From Entamoeba histolytica HM-1:IMSS (lineage: Eukaryota; Evosea; Mastigamoebida; Endamoebidae), in assembly GCF_000208925.1 (NCBI RefSeq), contig NW_001915072.1, forward strand, positions 1-28,396: a stretch of DNA of 28,396 bases, in the 5' to 3' direction. The position numbers and the translations under genes are program-made. Shown here piece by piece: positions 8,885 to 20,900 of this stretch (position 1 is its first letter; each line of letters opens with the position of its first letter). The notes below the pieces were generated by a model. That model was given only the letters and a program-made list of their open reading frames with translations. It ran no database searches and had not been told where the DNA came from.

Positions 8885-10150
8885 TTAATCAAAAACACCG
8901 AATTGGGTTAAAATAGTAATGGTTAATCCAATACCACCAAGAATAAACCCAATAATCATAACTCCTAATGAAACCCATTTGAGTAAGCCAGTAGCTACAC
9001 GGAATGCAAAGAATGCTGGGAAAACATAAACAACAAGTGCACCAAAGATTGAACCATTATAAGCAAGTACTGTTGAAATTTGTTCGATTCCAGTTGCAAG
9101 GAACATACAAAGAGAAATTAATACTAAACTTAATGTAATTCTACGAATATTTGATTCTTGCCATCCTGAGAAAACTAACTTATCAAATAAATCACGTTGA
9201 GCATGATGAACTAATGGGAATGAAGTGGTCATTACAATACAAAATGAACAACAAGCAACGAACATAGGAATATCACTTGTTGGATAATCAACAAGAATAT
9301 TACCAGTAATGTTAGGAGTTAAAGAGAAATACCCAAATAAACCAATTAATAAATAAACAACAAAAGAACAAAGAGTTGATGAAACAACAATAACATTCAT
9401 TTTTGTTATTGATCTATTTTTTAATTCAGAATAAAAACGAAGTACATTATAATGAGCAGTAAAAGCACAAGTCATATAAGGAAAACCTCTTAAAAATTCT
9501 ACACTAAGATTAAATACTTGAGGAGGATGACTATCAATATTATCATGGTATGTTGTAAAGAATTCAATACAAGAAGTAAGTGTAGTATAAATAATACAAG
9601 CTAATGAAATTAAAGAACTATATTTTAAAGCACTTAAATTTTTAAATAATGAAATTGGAATAATAATACAAAAACATACAATCATAATATCAAAATGTCT
9701 ATCAACTAATATAGTACTTCCTGCAAATGTAGAAAAAACATGTGGCATAAACCCACCTAAGAAAATTGGATAAGCAATACATGTTCCAGTTGTATAACAG
9801 AAAATACTAATTTGAACAATATAACTAATTATTTTACCACCTACTTTTAATGAAATATCTTTGTATGTCCATAGTTTTGTTTTAGCACTAACGTATGTTA
9901 ACAAATACATAGCAAAAGCTGAAAGAATCCATGCTATTAATAATAATGTTATTCCTCCAGTATATCCACTATATTGAAAAGCTAATGGAATGGCTAATGT
10001 TCCACTTCCAATTACTGTATTTGCTAAATTAAAAATAGTACCAGGAATTCCAGCAGTTCCAATTGGTTCAGTTTGTCCATTACCTTCTTCATCAACAACT
10101 TCTTTTTCATTACTTAGTAAATTACTTGATAAGGTTGTTTCTTCAGTCAT
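8885..10150 (-). CDS. Amino acid transporter, AAAP/SLC38-like family
   Basis: The 421-residue protein is almost all membrane, with about 11 hydrophobic spans and a hydrophilic N-terminus of about 30 residues. The opening of the first span, GTAGIPGTIFNLANTVIGSG, followed by LAIPLAFQYSG, is the hallmark of the amino acid/auxin permease family (SLC36/SLC38, yeast Avt). Members move neutral or cationic amino acids by proton or sodium coupling at the plasma membrane or across vacuole and lysosome membranes. Substrate and location cannot be read from sequence. The similarity in layout to yeast Avt5/6-type and SLC38A7/9-like proteins makes a lysosomal exporter a reasonable guess. The gene is intronless, starts at MTEETTLSSN, and lies 214 bp downstream of the RhoGEF gene on the same strand. 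Confidence 0.92.
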   Translation of the reverse strand: MTEETTLSSNLLSNEKEVVDEEGNGQTEPIGTAGIPGTIFNLANTVIGSGTLAIPLAFQYSGYTGGITLLLIAWILSAFAMYLLTYVSAKTKLWTYKDISLKVGGKIISYIVQISIFCYTTGTCIAYPIFLGGFMPHVFSTFAGSTILVDRHFDIMIVCFCIIIPISLFKNLSALKYSSLISLACIIYTTLTSCIEFFTTYHDNIDSHPPQVFNLSVEFLRGFPYMTCAFTAHYNVLRFYSELKNRSITKMNVIVVSSTLCSFVVYLLIGLFGYFSLTPNITGNILVDYPTSDIPMFVACCSFCIVMTTSFPLVHHAQRDLFDKLVFSGWQESNIRRITLSLVLISLCMFLATGIEQISTVLAYNGSIFGALVVYVFPAFFAFRVATGLLKWVSLGVMIIGFILGGIGLTITILTQFGVFD

Positions 10151-10364
10151 GAAACTGTTTTTGAATGAAGAAGTTTTTTTAATAAGAATGAATAGAATAT
10201 CAAAAAAAGTTGATGTAGAAGCTGATAGTTTAAAAGCGAAATTCTATTTGTCTTCTTTATTAATTCTCGAATGCTCTTCGTTTCTCAATTTTTCAAATTA
10301 ATAGATTTGTTTTAATTATAAAATATTTTTTGTTTTATATAACAACAATTAATATAACATTAAG

Positions 10365-12431
10365 TCAATTTAAAAATGAGACTTTTACAGAATGAAAAGA
10401 AGATATCCAATTATCTCTTTCTTTCATATTATAACAAATACAAATCATTGTATTTAATGTGAAAGAGTAATTTTTATCTGAACAAACAATTAGTTTAGAA
10501 GTATCACAAGTATATTCTACTTTACAATAATATTTTTTTAATAAACTAATATCATTACCTGAAGGTGCATTTTCAAATCTAGTTAATATTTCACGTTCAT
10601 TACGATATTTTTCTGTTACATCAATTTTAGCAATAAGTAAAATGTCATTAAATAATAAACATAATTTCCATTCTTTTCCTTTAAATTCTTTTGATGTAAT
10701 TTTTACACCACCAAAATGAATTAAATATCTACCTTTTTTTTTTAAATCCATTCCAGTTATTTGATTTAATTTTTTTAAAGAAAGATCACTAATTGATGAT
10801 AATACTTGAATATATTTTTTTATTGTTTGTTTAATAATTTGAGATGGTTCTGATGTTTTACTCATTAAATAAAATAAGAATGCTCCTAATCTTCCAAAAT
10901 GTTGTATTGGTAATTCAATTAATTCTTCAAATGGTTTTACTTTTTCATGAGTTTCTTCATATTCATTAATAGCAATTTCTAATGAATGAAGAACATCTTC
11001 TTTATAAGTTAATTGAATTAATTCACGTATTTTTTTAATTTTTTCAATATACATTCCATAACAAATAAGTTCTTTAGAATACCATTCTAATGCATTAATA
11101 ATATTTTCATTTCCTTTTTCAAATGTAAACATTCTAGAAATTCTTCTTTCTAATGCCATAATTGGTGGAATTAATTTATTAAATGTTTTTAATGCTGAAA
11201 CAATTATTCTTGAAGAATTTCTAATTGAACAAAATGGTCTAATTGTTCCGATATATAAAATTGCTAATGTATGTAATCCTTCATAATATTCTTTTTGATT
11301 ATAAATAAAATTATTAATGTAATTTCCATTTAATACATCAACTAATACTCCTGCTGATATTGCAATTTTATTTCCATTAATTAAAATGTCTGTTGTTCCA
11401 CCTTCATATTGAATTGCATTAAATTTTCCTCTTAAATATTTTTCAACTAAATTATCTGTATTCATCATTCTTTCTATTTCTTTTGTTGATGGAATTTTAA
11501 TAACATTTTTAAGTGTTGTCCTTTGTAATAGTGATGAAAATAATTGCCATTCATTATCATCTTCTTGTTGTTTCTTACTATCTTTTTTACTTTCATTTGT
11601 ATTAGTTGATAATTTAGTTGTTTCATTTGTAAATTGTGTTGGAGCTAAACTCTTTGTTGTTAATGTATTAATTCCAACTCTTCTTCTTTCTCTTAATGCA
11701 ATCTCTCCTCTTGTTACAAGCTCTGAATCAAATGCTGAAAGCATACATTCCATACTTCTACTTTTTGTTAATTTTTTATCAGGTATTGCTGGTCTTTTAT
11801 GTTTATCATGAGGTGTAAATGAAATATTTCTAGTTGATGAAAAAGCTCCTGGTATTGTACGTTTTAAAGTAGGACGAGAAAGTTTAGGAAGTGGTTCTAA
11901 AAATTTAGGAGGAGTTCCAATTTGTTCTGTTCTAAGAAGTTCAGAATGATCATTAGTTTTATTAGGACAAGAAGAAGAAGAAGCAGAAAGGAGATATGTA
12001 TCACCATGAGTTTGACATTTTGGTTTTACTAAATTATCTTTAGATGTTGTAATTAAATGAGCTTTAGAAGACGATGAATTTGAAAGTTTATGATCATCAG
12101 AAGCAAATACAGGAGATATTGATGTGTCTATTAGAATTTTATTTTTTTTATCTGCATCACTAACACCTCTATTTCGAGTGAAGACATTAGTATCATTAGA
12201 TTCAAATGAATGTTGTTGATAATTACTTGTATATGATGACCATTGGTTATGAATAGCAGTAAGTATTTTAATAAATAAATATTCATTAAAAGGTGTTTCT
12301 AATTCAAGAACTTTATTCCAGAAAAAACTTTCAGTTTCATTAATTTTTCTAACAGTCGCTGGAAAGGTTGATGTCTGATATAACATAAAAACATCAAGAA
12401 GAGTTAAACTTGGTTCAGGTAATATTTCCAT
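10365..12431 (-). CDS. DH-PH Rho guanine nucleotide exchange factor
   Basis: The 688-residue protein has a long N-terminal region (1 to about 290) rich in Ser, Thr, Lys and Asn and probably disordered. A DH domain (about 380-565) follows, with the helices LHTLAILYIGTIRPF, IPPIMALERRISRMF and the late helix ELPIQHFGRLGAFLFYLM, and then a PH domain (about 575-685) with RYLIHFGGVKI, WKLCLLFNDILLIAKI and a final helix around DNWISSFHSVK. DH-PH proteins load GTP onto Rho/Rac GTPases at membranes, and Entamoeba has a large set of them. In the late DH helix the usual P-[VI]-QR is PIQHF, so the conserved Arg is replaced. The segment 320-375 between the disordered region and the DH is ordered-looking but unassigned. 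The gene is intronless and starts MEILPEPSLT. Confidence 0.88.
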   Translation of the reverse strand: MEILPEPSLTLLDVFMLYQTSTFPATVRKINETESFFWNKVLELETPFNEYLFIKILTAIHNQWSSYTSNYQQHSFESNDTNVFTRNRGVSDADKKNKILIDTSISPVFASDDHKLSNSSSSKAHLITTSKDNLVKPKCQTHGDTYLLSASSSSCPNKTNDHSELLRTEQIGTPPKFLEPLPKLSRPTLKRTIPGAFSSTRNISFTPHDKHKRPAIPDKKLTKSRSMECMLSAFDSELVTRGEIALRERRRVGINTLTTKSLAPTQFTNETTKLSTNTNESKKDSKKQQEDDNEWQLFSSLLQRTTLKNVIKIPSTKEIERMMNTDNLVEKYLRGKFNAIQYEGGTTDILINGNKIAISAGVLVDVLNGNYINNFIYNQKEYYEGLHTLAILYIGTIRPFCSIRNSSRIIVSALKTFNKLIPPIMALERRISRMFTFEKGNENIINALEWYSKELICYGMYIEKIKKIRELIQLTYKEDVLHSLEIAINEYEETHEKVKPFEELIELPIQHFGRLGAFLFYLMSKTSEPSQIIKQTIKKYIQVLSSISDLSLKKLNQITGMDLKKKGRYLIHFGGVKITSKEFKGKEWKLCLLFNDILLIAKIDVTEKYRNEREILTRFENAPSGNDISLLKKYYCKVEYTCDTSKLIVCSDKNYSFTLNTMICICYNMKERDNWISSFHSVKVSFLN

Positions 12432-13752
12432 TTAAAAATTATTCGATTACTTTTTTAAGTTTTAGTTTTAAAGTTATTTTTTAAAGAAATTTGTTTTTCT
12501 CCTATAATTTTTTTTTCTTTCTCTTCTCTTTTTGAATTGTTTTTTTCTTCTTTTACTTTCTTTTATCTAATCCTTTTACTCTAATATGTCAATATTTTTT
12601 GTTAGTTTCTGATTTCTTATATTATAATTAATGCAATCAATTCACGTTTCACAAAGAATTGCGGGTTTCTGGTTTTGGAAGAATTTCATTAACACAAAAT
12701 GAGTGAATCTCCTCTCTTTGAATCATAATATAAATTTATTTTTAGTTCTAAACTTCCATACTTTATTCAATTCTCCTTGAATTTAAAAATATTCTTTATA
12801 TAAAAAAAACAAACTAAGACTCACTTTTTTACCTCGTAATATTTCCATTATTATATATTTCCATTCTAATTTCATAACTATTTTATAAAAAAATATTCTA
12901 ATCAGTTATACTATTATGAGGATTTATAATATCTTATTTAAACCCCATTCTCAAGAAGAACAACCGTGCTTAGTGTCTTTAATACAATCATAGAATATTG
13001 TTTGTTACTAATAATTAAAGAGTTTTTTTACCAAAAAAAAAAGAATAAGTAGTATATCATTTATACTTATGGCAAAGAGATTTAATATTATACTGCCTTA
13101 CGTCTAATAAAAAGTTTTTATCTTTTTAGTTTTTATTTCAATAAAATATTGGAAGGAATGAAAGAATACCAAGTCATAACAACAAATAAGATTGACTGAA
13201 AGTCTTGTAAAAGTATTAAAAGAAGCAAACTACTGGGGATTTTTATCAAAGGCACAAATTTAATTATTGTTTTCTTATTAAAAAAAAAGGAAAATTAACT
13301 AGAAAAGATTCTATAAGCTGAGTTATATAGACTAAAATATACAATGAAGTCTGTACATCTTTGTTCTATTAATATCTAAATAAAAACATTCATAGTTAAA
13401 AGAGATTTATAAGTATTTGATTCATAAAAAGTTTTAGTACTAATTTTGTCAAGATTATTGAATGGAGAAGATGAGTGAAAAAGATAGAATCAAGAAGTAA
13501 ATTAGAACTTAGTATTAACTTCAAAAAAAGAGTAGTTTTAATAAATGTACAGATAATACTTTTATACTCAAAAGTAGTTAACAAATACAAAAGAAGAAAG
13601 AGAAGAATTTATTATTTTAATGAATGATAAAACAAAACAAAAGAAAAACAAATATATATTTATTTTTTGTTATTTAATAAAATAAATAAGAAAAATAAAA
13701 ATTATATTTTTATAATAAACTAATTAAAAAAAAAACTAATGAAAATCAAAAG
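12432..13752. other. 1.3-kb gap without a recognised gene
   Basis: This region is the divergent space between the RhoGEF and the ATG2-like gene. It is AT-rich, with scattered less biased pockets (for example around 12650-12690, GAATTGCGGGTTTCTGG) and two adjacent small hairpins at 13045-13097. No ORF with plausible composition, no tRNA, and no box C/D pair could be made out. It is large for this gene-dense core and could hold a non-coding RNA. Confidence 0.6.
13045..13097. other. Two adjacent small hairpins, possible structured RNA or chance
   Basis: ATAAGTA (13045-13051) pairs with TACTTAT (13064-13070) around a 12-nt loop. GGCA (13071-13074) follows at once and pairs with TGCC (13094-13097). 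No H/ACA tail or C/D boxes are evident, so a snoRNA assignment is not supported. Confidence 0.2.
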
Positions 13753-13768
13753 ATGGAAAAAAAATTAG
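13739..13768 (+). other. Possible 9-codon upstream ORF overlapping the ATG2-like start
   Basis: An ATG at 13739 opens a short frame ending TAG at 13766-13768, out of frame with and overlapping the main ATG at 13753. If transcription starts upstream of 13739 this would reduce initiation at the main start. If the 5' UTR is under 14 nt, as is common in this genus, it would be absent from the mRNA. Confidence 0.3.
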
Positions 13769-16700
13769 CAGACATCATTGAAAACAATAATATTAAGAAG
13801 GTTTGTTTATAAAAAAGAATTTATAAAAGTTCATTTGAAGATAATAATTAACTCATTTATAGGATATTTTGCCGAAGTATTTTCAATATTATAAATCATA
13901 TGTAAGTGATATAAAAAATATTGACAATAAAACATTTGAAATAGAGACAATAGAGTTAGAAGTTGACTTTAAAGAAGAAGAGATGAATGAAAATTCTATA
14001 CTTAAAACAAACAAGTTTAATGAGATATTTACAGTTTGTAAGATGTTGTTATGAAAGGAAAAATAAAATAATAATGTTAATAAATAGACTATGAGAAATG
14101 AACATGGAAAGGTTTCTGTTTCTTCATTAAAATTTGTTACAAGGAATAGTAATAAAGAGGAATTAATATTAATGATAAAAGATTTTGTTATTTCTTGTAA
14201 TGATCAACCAACAATGTCATTTAATGAATTAGAAATTAGTATTAATACAAACAATAATCAACCAATTCAGTGTTGTGTAAAAAAAGAAAAAGAAAAATGT
14301 TGTATTAAAGGAATTGAATCATTATTTGATTCATTCTTTGGTTATGAACAAAATCCATTAAAAAAAGAAATGAGTATTAATATAGGAAGTATTGAATGGA
14401 ATATTCCATATGAAATAATAAATGGAGATGAAATATTTAATAAAATTAAAGAAATTAATACATTTAAACAAGAGTTTGTAAAGATATTGACATTAAAAAC
14501 ACAACCAAGTAGCTGGTTTTTTTCAGTTTCTAAAACACAAGTGAGTGAAGTACCTCAAATTCATCTTATTTGGAATTGTCAAGAACCCATTAAAATGAAT
14601 ATTTATATTGATAATGGTATTAATATTCAAGTACTACTTAAACCAGATAATGAAAGTAAGTATGGCATTTGTATTGACTCAATTCATATTTTTAATAATA
14701 ATCAAGAATATATGGAAGTTCTTTCTATTGCAGTAACAGAAGAACAAATCACATGTAATATACATATTAAAGATATGAAACAAAATAACCAGTTTATTTC
14801 ATTCATTCAACTAATATCAAAATTAGAACAAATACTTAGTGAATTGTTTAATATCAATAAAGAAGTTAAATTCATGATTAATTCAATATTAATTGATGTT
14901 GGAATGGACCAAATAAATATTGTTATTCAAAATACACAAGGGTTATGGATGTCTCGTACTCCAAAAGGAGAAATAATTAGTGGTGGAATTGATGGAGATC
15001 AAACAGTTGTTACAATTAAGAAAAAAATAAATGAAAATGATTTTATAGAAATTATGGAAATGCAATTAATCGAATTTAAAATCACAACAAGGGAAGAAGC
15101 TATATTAAACACACAAAATGTAAATTTCTTTACTCCAACTAATGAAACAATAACCCCTCGCTTAATTAAAACATCAAATAATTTAAAGACATTAAATAGA
15201 TTTTATACATTAAATGAAAATGTTCTTGATCAATTAGATCTTTATCTTCGATATTCTCATCATTGTTATTCAATTACTATAAACAATGTTATGATATTAG
15301 ACTTTAATGAACTTCATTTAATATTTTCAGTATTCAATCTTCTATTTAAAATACCACAAAATGACGTAAATAATGAAATAAAATCATCTTCACTTGATCA
15401 ATGTATTCTACCATTTAATAATAAAGAAGGCAAACAAATAATGAACAGTGATTTTATTGAAATTGAAATTAATTCAATAACAATTAAAGATAACAAAAAT
15501 AATTATACAGACAAAGATGCGATTATTAGGTTAAGATTTGTACCTAACTTTTTTGGTAGTGGAAATTTTGTTTCAATACTTTCTATTAAAATTGATTTAA
15601 AAATAATTAAAATAGAAGGAAATTTATACACATTTACGAAATATAAATCATTTAATGATTTATTAAATCAAATTCGTAGTGAAAATAAAGAAACTATTAC
15701 TGAAACTATGTATTGTTTAACTCCTCCAATTGATCAACTTATTATTGGAACAATTACTGTATTAGAAAATGATAAAGACTATGAATATTCTTTTATCCAT
15801 GATTTCAATACATTTATTCAAACAAGACCAACTGAAATTCATCTTCAAATAAATCATCTACAATTACATTTTTGTGACTCTTCTATTACTTTAGATAATG
15901 GGTTGATTAGAATTATTGGTAATACCTCAAAAGAAAGAATTTTAATTGATTCAAAAGAATTAAAATTTAATGACTCTATAATAATGAGGTTGTGTGATGT
16001 TGTTCTAATTGAAAATAATGATGATGTTTGGAACATTAATTTACCACCAACATGTATTTCCACTACAAATAATATTGAAGAAATTACAAAGTTTTTAAAT
16101 AATATTTTAAAAACATTTGATAATGATAATAAAAAACAATCATTTAAGTATTATAGTATAGATGAAGAAGAATTTATTGTTGAAGGAATTGAACGAATAG
16201 AAAGAAAAGTTGATAAAGACACCATCAAATTATCAACATTTCCAGATGATAGATTATTTTTTAAGGATGAAACAAATGAATTTTTTGGAGAAGGGTCTGA
16301 TCTACAAGAATCTGAAGGTACTCAAATGATGGGATTTGGCTCTGAAGACACAACCCCTTCAAAACCAAATAATTCTAAATATCAAAGTAATGATGAAGAA
16401 ATTAAATTTTCATTAAATAATCAAGAAATAAAACAATGGTTAAGTGTTAATTTTAATTCAATAGAAATTGAAATAAACATTAAAGATAAAGAACTAAATC
16501 ATGAAAATATTGAAACATTAGTTTTAATTAATGTTGGTATTAAAAATGGAATGTATAAAGTTGATAAAAGAAAACAATCACAATTATCATTTGAAATTAA
16601 TACATTTACTATTAAGATGATAAACATCCAATTGTTGTCAAATGAAAAGGAAGAAAATACTCTTCTTACATTATCTTCATCTAATTCAAGTGTACCAAAT

Positions 16701-17186
16701 ATTATTTTTAAACAAAATAGATGGTTCCCAAAATACTCTATTTATCCTGTTGATGAAATTACAATCTTTTTTAATTATGCTCAAATTGATGTGAATTATT
16801 TAACAAGACATATGATGGTATTAGAACGTTTGGTTCATTCAATTAATATTGATGATAACATTTTATCATCTAATCACCTTTTTATTAGGAATTTCTCTAT
16901 TAAAGGATTTGGTCAAATTATTGTTCATTCTTATATTGAACAATTAGCTAAAATGAATGTTTGTAATGAATCATTTCAAATACCATCAACAGATAAGATG
17001 AATTTAAGCGGTAATTATGCTAATGTCTTTGATTCATTATTTAAAGAGTTGTATGAAAAGAAGTCTTATGTAAAAATATTATTAGGTATGATCCGTAGTA
17101 TACTCTCTTCTAATAGGTCAACTCTAATTTCTATTTCCGATAGTACTGCCTCACTTCTTAATAAATTCACTCAACCCCAAAATTAA
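13753..17186 (+). CDS. Chorein-type / ATG2-like lipid-transfer protein, three exons
   Basis: Exons 13753-13800, 13863-14033 and 14088-17186 join in phase 0 to give 1105 residues. Intron 1 (13801-13862) and intron 2 (14034-14087) both start GTTTGT and end TAG. The N-terminus (about 1-110) has the layout of the chorein domain of VPS13/ATG2 proteins: a first helix, KYFQYYKSYVSDI, an acidic strand region, then strands VSVSSLKFV and LILMIKDFVISC. The C-terminal 150 residues resemble the ATG2 C-terminal region: a PKYSIYPVDEITIFFNYAQI block, then LFIRNFSIKGFGQIIVHSYIEQL, then helices around YVKILLGMIRSIL. Proteins of this family bridge membranes and move bulk lipid; ATG2 feeds growing autophagosomes. 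At 1105 residues it is shorter than yeast Atg2 (about 1590). The middle is Asn/Ile-rich beta-strand sequence. It could instead be another short VPS13-like bridge protein. The assignment rests on patterns, not on an alignment. Confidence 0.6.
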
Positions 17187-17989
17187 ATTCACTTCCCGTT
17201 TTAACTAATTCTTTTTTAAATTCTTAAAACAAAAAACATATATGATAAATATTTTAATCTTAATTTAATTATTAATAATTGATTAATTGTAAATAAATTG
17301 TTCTTTTTTCATTTGTATTTTCTTAACTACAAAATCAAATAAAAAAATACAAATAAATTCCACTACAAAACAAAAAGTAATACCTCAAATCAACTTAATA
17401 AAATGAAAACTTTATTTAAATTGATAGTTTCCTAATCAATAGCGATAAAATCTAACAAACAACAACACATACCCAAATAAATAAAACAATATATCTCTAT
17501 AAAGAATGTTATAACATAATCTCTTTATTGTATATAAACAATAACTTTAACTCATTTAGTGTAAAGAAATGTTAATATAAAGCACTTCATTCATTGAAGA
17601 TTAGTTAAACCACATACTATCCTAAAATAATTTAGAACAAATTGCTTCAATGTACTTTGTTTTGTTCTGCAGGAGTTAACCTTGTTTAATCATTTTTAAT
17701 AATAGTATATTCTTTTCTTTAACATTCATTGTGTATTATCTCTTTTTTTTTCTACCCCAACTTTCTTTTTTTTAATTTTTACAAGGTTCTTTTCTTAAGT
17801 ACATCTCTTATAATTACATTTTCTTTTATCGCTGATAGATTTTATGTTAATTTATATGCAATTACTCATAACAAACTTATAATTAATTCCTAGTCAAAAG
17901 AAAAACTCTTTCAATATAAAATATTGTCTAAAAACGTTACTAATAAAAGTTTCAATTAAACAATAATAATTTTTTTATAAAAAATTACT
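17187..17989. other. 0.8-kb convergent gap, nothing recognised
   Basis: The gap lies between the 3' ends of the ATG2-like gene and the CHD1-type gene. It is AT-rich with mixed composition and a few TAA-rich stretches that could supply polyadenylation signals on both strands. I see no coding frame, tRNA-like cloverleaf or repeat. Confidence 0.6.
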
Positions 17990-20900
17990 TCATTCTTGTT
18001 CTTCATCATAAGCATGTTCTTTTTTTTGTTTTTTAATGAACTTATCTAACCAAGCAATAATTGTTTTTGCTTGTTTGTCAAGGTCTTTATTTGATGGGAA
18101 TTCTTTAGGTATTTTAATAACTATTTTATTATCTCCAGGTTCATCACTTTCTTTTTCAAGTTTATCTTCATCATCATCATCTTTCATAAGTTCTACAAAA
18201 CATAACTTTTGGTCTTGTTGAAGATATTCAGATGAAGAAAAACCATATTTATATACTCCAATCACAAGATCTTTATTACACTCATCATTCCACCATTTCT
18301 TTAATTCAGGGAAATTACAATTTTGATTTGGAATGTCAACAAGTGCTCCAATTACCGTGTCTGTGTGAATAAATAATGAACATAATCGATTAATATATTT
18401 TAATTTAACTGCCCAAGACTTAACATCATTTGTAATAAAAGAATATTCTGGTTCTAAAGTATAATGATGTTCATCATTAATTTCTTCATCTTTTCCTCTT
18501 CTTTTTCTTTTCACATCATGGAATGCAAGGAGTAATTTAACAAAATATTTCTTTTCAATACCATTTATATCACAAGCAGCAATACAATTTTTTAAGAATC
18601 GTATAGTTAATATTCGTAATTCATCTTGTTGACAATCTTCACTAATTCTTGCTCTATCTCTTAAAATCATCCAATTAACTCTTCCATAATTAATAACAGA
18701 ATTATACCAATTGATTTTTGTTTCAATGCTTAATTCTTCTTTTTTTACTTTCTTTTTCTTTGTAAGACTTTCTTCATTTTCATCTTCATCCATTTCAATA
18801 TCTGTACTAACCATTCTACTTAAAGTAGTTCTTCTATGTCGTGTAACTTTTAATTGTTCTAATTCTTCTTCTAATGTATTAACTTCATCTTCTTCAAAAT
18901 AACTTTTAACAGTGAGAATGGTTTCAATAAGTGAAACAAGACCATCCCTATCAGGGCTTATTTTTCCTTTACTTTCATATTCTTCAATAATTTGTTTTGC
19001 AAAGTCATTAACATCTTTTAAATATTGTTCTTTTTCATTTAATATCCATGAATTTCTTCGTGCTTGTGACGTTCTTCCTGCTCTTCCTCCAAAAACATCA
19101 TTAAATATCTTTGTGAGTTGAGATACATTTCTATCTTTTGGTAAAACTTTTTCCCAAAAATGTTCATCATTAACATCAATAGTTTCTCCTGTTTCTGACT
19201 GAAATGTTGCAGTAGAAAAAGAACCACCTAATGAATTTTCTCCACCTTTCCAAACTACTTTTGATGACCTTTTTTCAAGAATTTGTTCAATATCTTCTTC
19301 ACAAAATTTAGATGATGACTCTTCATCATCTTTGAAAGCTCCATATGCACCATTTCTTAATAAACTTTCTATAAGTTCTTTTGATGGTTGCTGTTTATCT
19401 TTAGGATCTGAAGAAGTAGTGATATTAGCTAAAACAGCTTGGTCAAGTCCTAATTTCATAGATGCTCTTTCAAACATATATCTTTCATATGTATTTTTAC
19501 TAACTAAACGATAAACTTTAACTTCTTTTTTTTGACCAATTCTATGACATCTAGCTTGTGCTTGTAAATCATTCTGTGGATTCCAGTCAGAGTCAAAAAT
19601 AATAACAGTATCTGCTTCACTTAAATTAATACCAAAACCACCTGCTCTAGTACATAATAAAAATATAAATCTATTCATTTCTGGATTCATAAATCTATCA
19701 ATAGCATTTTGTCTGTCTTCTGATTTAATACTTCCATCCAATCGTTCATAAAAATATCCTTTATATTTTAAATACTTTTCAATAATATTTAATACTTTCT
19801 TTAATTGACTAAATATTAATACTTTATGATGATCTGCATATAACTTTGGTAATAATTTATCTAATAACACTAATTTTCCTGAAGACCTTATTAATTGATT
19901 AAAATAATCAGGACTTCCCTCTGGAAATTGTGCAGTATCTTTTTCTTCAACACCAGGAATAAGATAAGGATGATTACATACTTTTCTTAATTGCATCATT
20001 AAATTTTGTAAATTAGGAACATTTGATCCAACACATCCTTTATTTAAAAATTCTCTATTTTTTTCATATAATGCACGATAATATTGTTTTTGAACCATTG
20101 TTAATTCAACTTCAATAATTGTTTCTTCTTTAGGAGGAATTGATTTTTCTACTTCATTTTTCATTCTCCTTAAGAAAAATGGTTTAATACTCTCTTGTAA
20201 TTTATTTACTTGTTCTGCACTTTTATCAAGTGAATTAAATTCATGATCAAATTCTTCTAATGATGGGAATGTCTTAGGTTCAATATAATTTAATAATGTC
20301 CATAATTCTCCAAGATTATTTTGAATTGGTGTTCCAGTAAGTAAAACTTTATGGTTTGTTTGAATATTACATAGTGCTTTTAATAGTTTTGAATCTTTAT
20401 TTTTTAGACGATGTGCTTCATCAACAACAGTTACTAACCATGATATTTTTGATAAATCTTCCCAATCACTAATAACTATTTCATAAGTTGTTAGTAACAC
20501 ATGAAATTTAAGATGTCCAGGTATTAACTTTCCTTGAAAATCTTTATAATACCATTCATAGTATTTAACTAACTGACGATTACCTTTTGATCCATGATAA
20601 ATAACTACATTCATATCAGTCCATTCTAATATTTCACGGTGCCAATGCTCAATCATAGATAATGGTACTACAATAAGGAATGGACCTTGTAATTTTTGGA
20701 ATGAATACAAATGTTCTAAAAATGATACTACTTGAACTGTTTTACCTAACCCCATTTCATCTGCAAGAATACATCCTTTCCCTCTACACCAATTAAATAC
20801 TAACCAATTATGCCCTTCTAATTGATATGATCTTAATTTATTTCCATGTTTATAATTTGGTGATTCAACTTTCTTTTGCCAAACACGTTTTGGTAATGGT

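Noticed and set aside
9990..10301. 103-codon + strand frame covering the transporter start
   Set aside because: Antisense shadow of the amino acid transporter N-terminus and its upstream region.
12640..12700. Possible snoRNA in the less AT-rich pocket of the 1.3-kb gap
   Set aside because: No paired C (RUGAUGA) and D (CUGA) boxes or H/ACA features could be found.
13396..13590. 64-codon minus-strand frame in the gap before the ATG2-like gene
   Set aside because: Low-complexity Leu/Ile/Thr product without a recognisable motif, in AT-rich intergenic DNA.
15854..16063. 69-codon minus-strand frame inside the ATG2-like gene
   Set aside because: Lies wholly within a long conserved-looking ORF on the other strand and shows no family feature.
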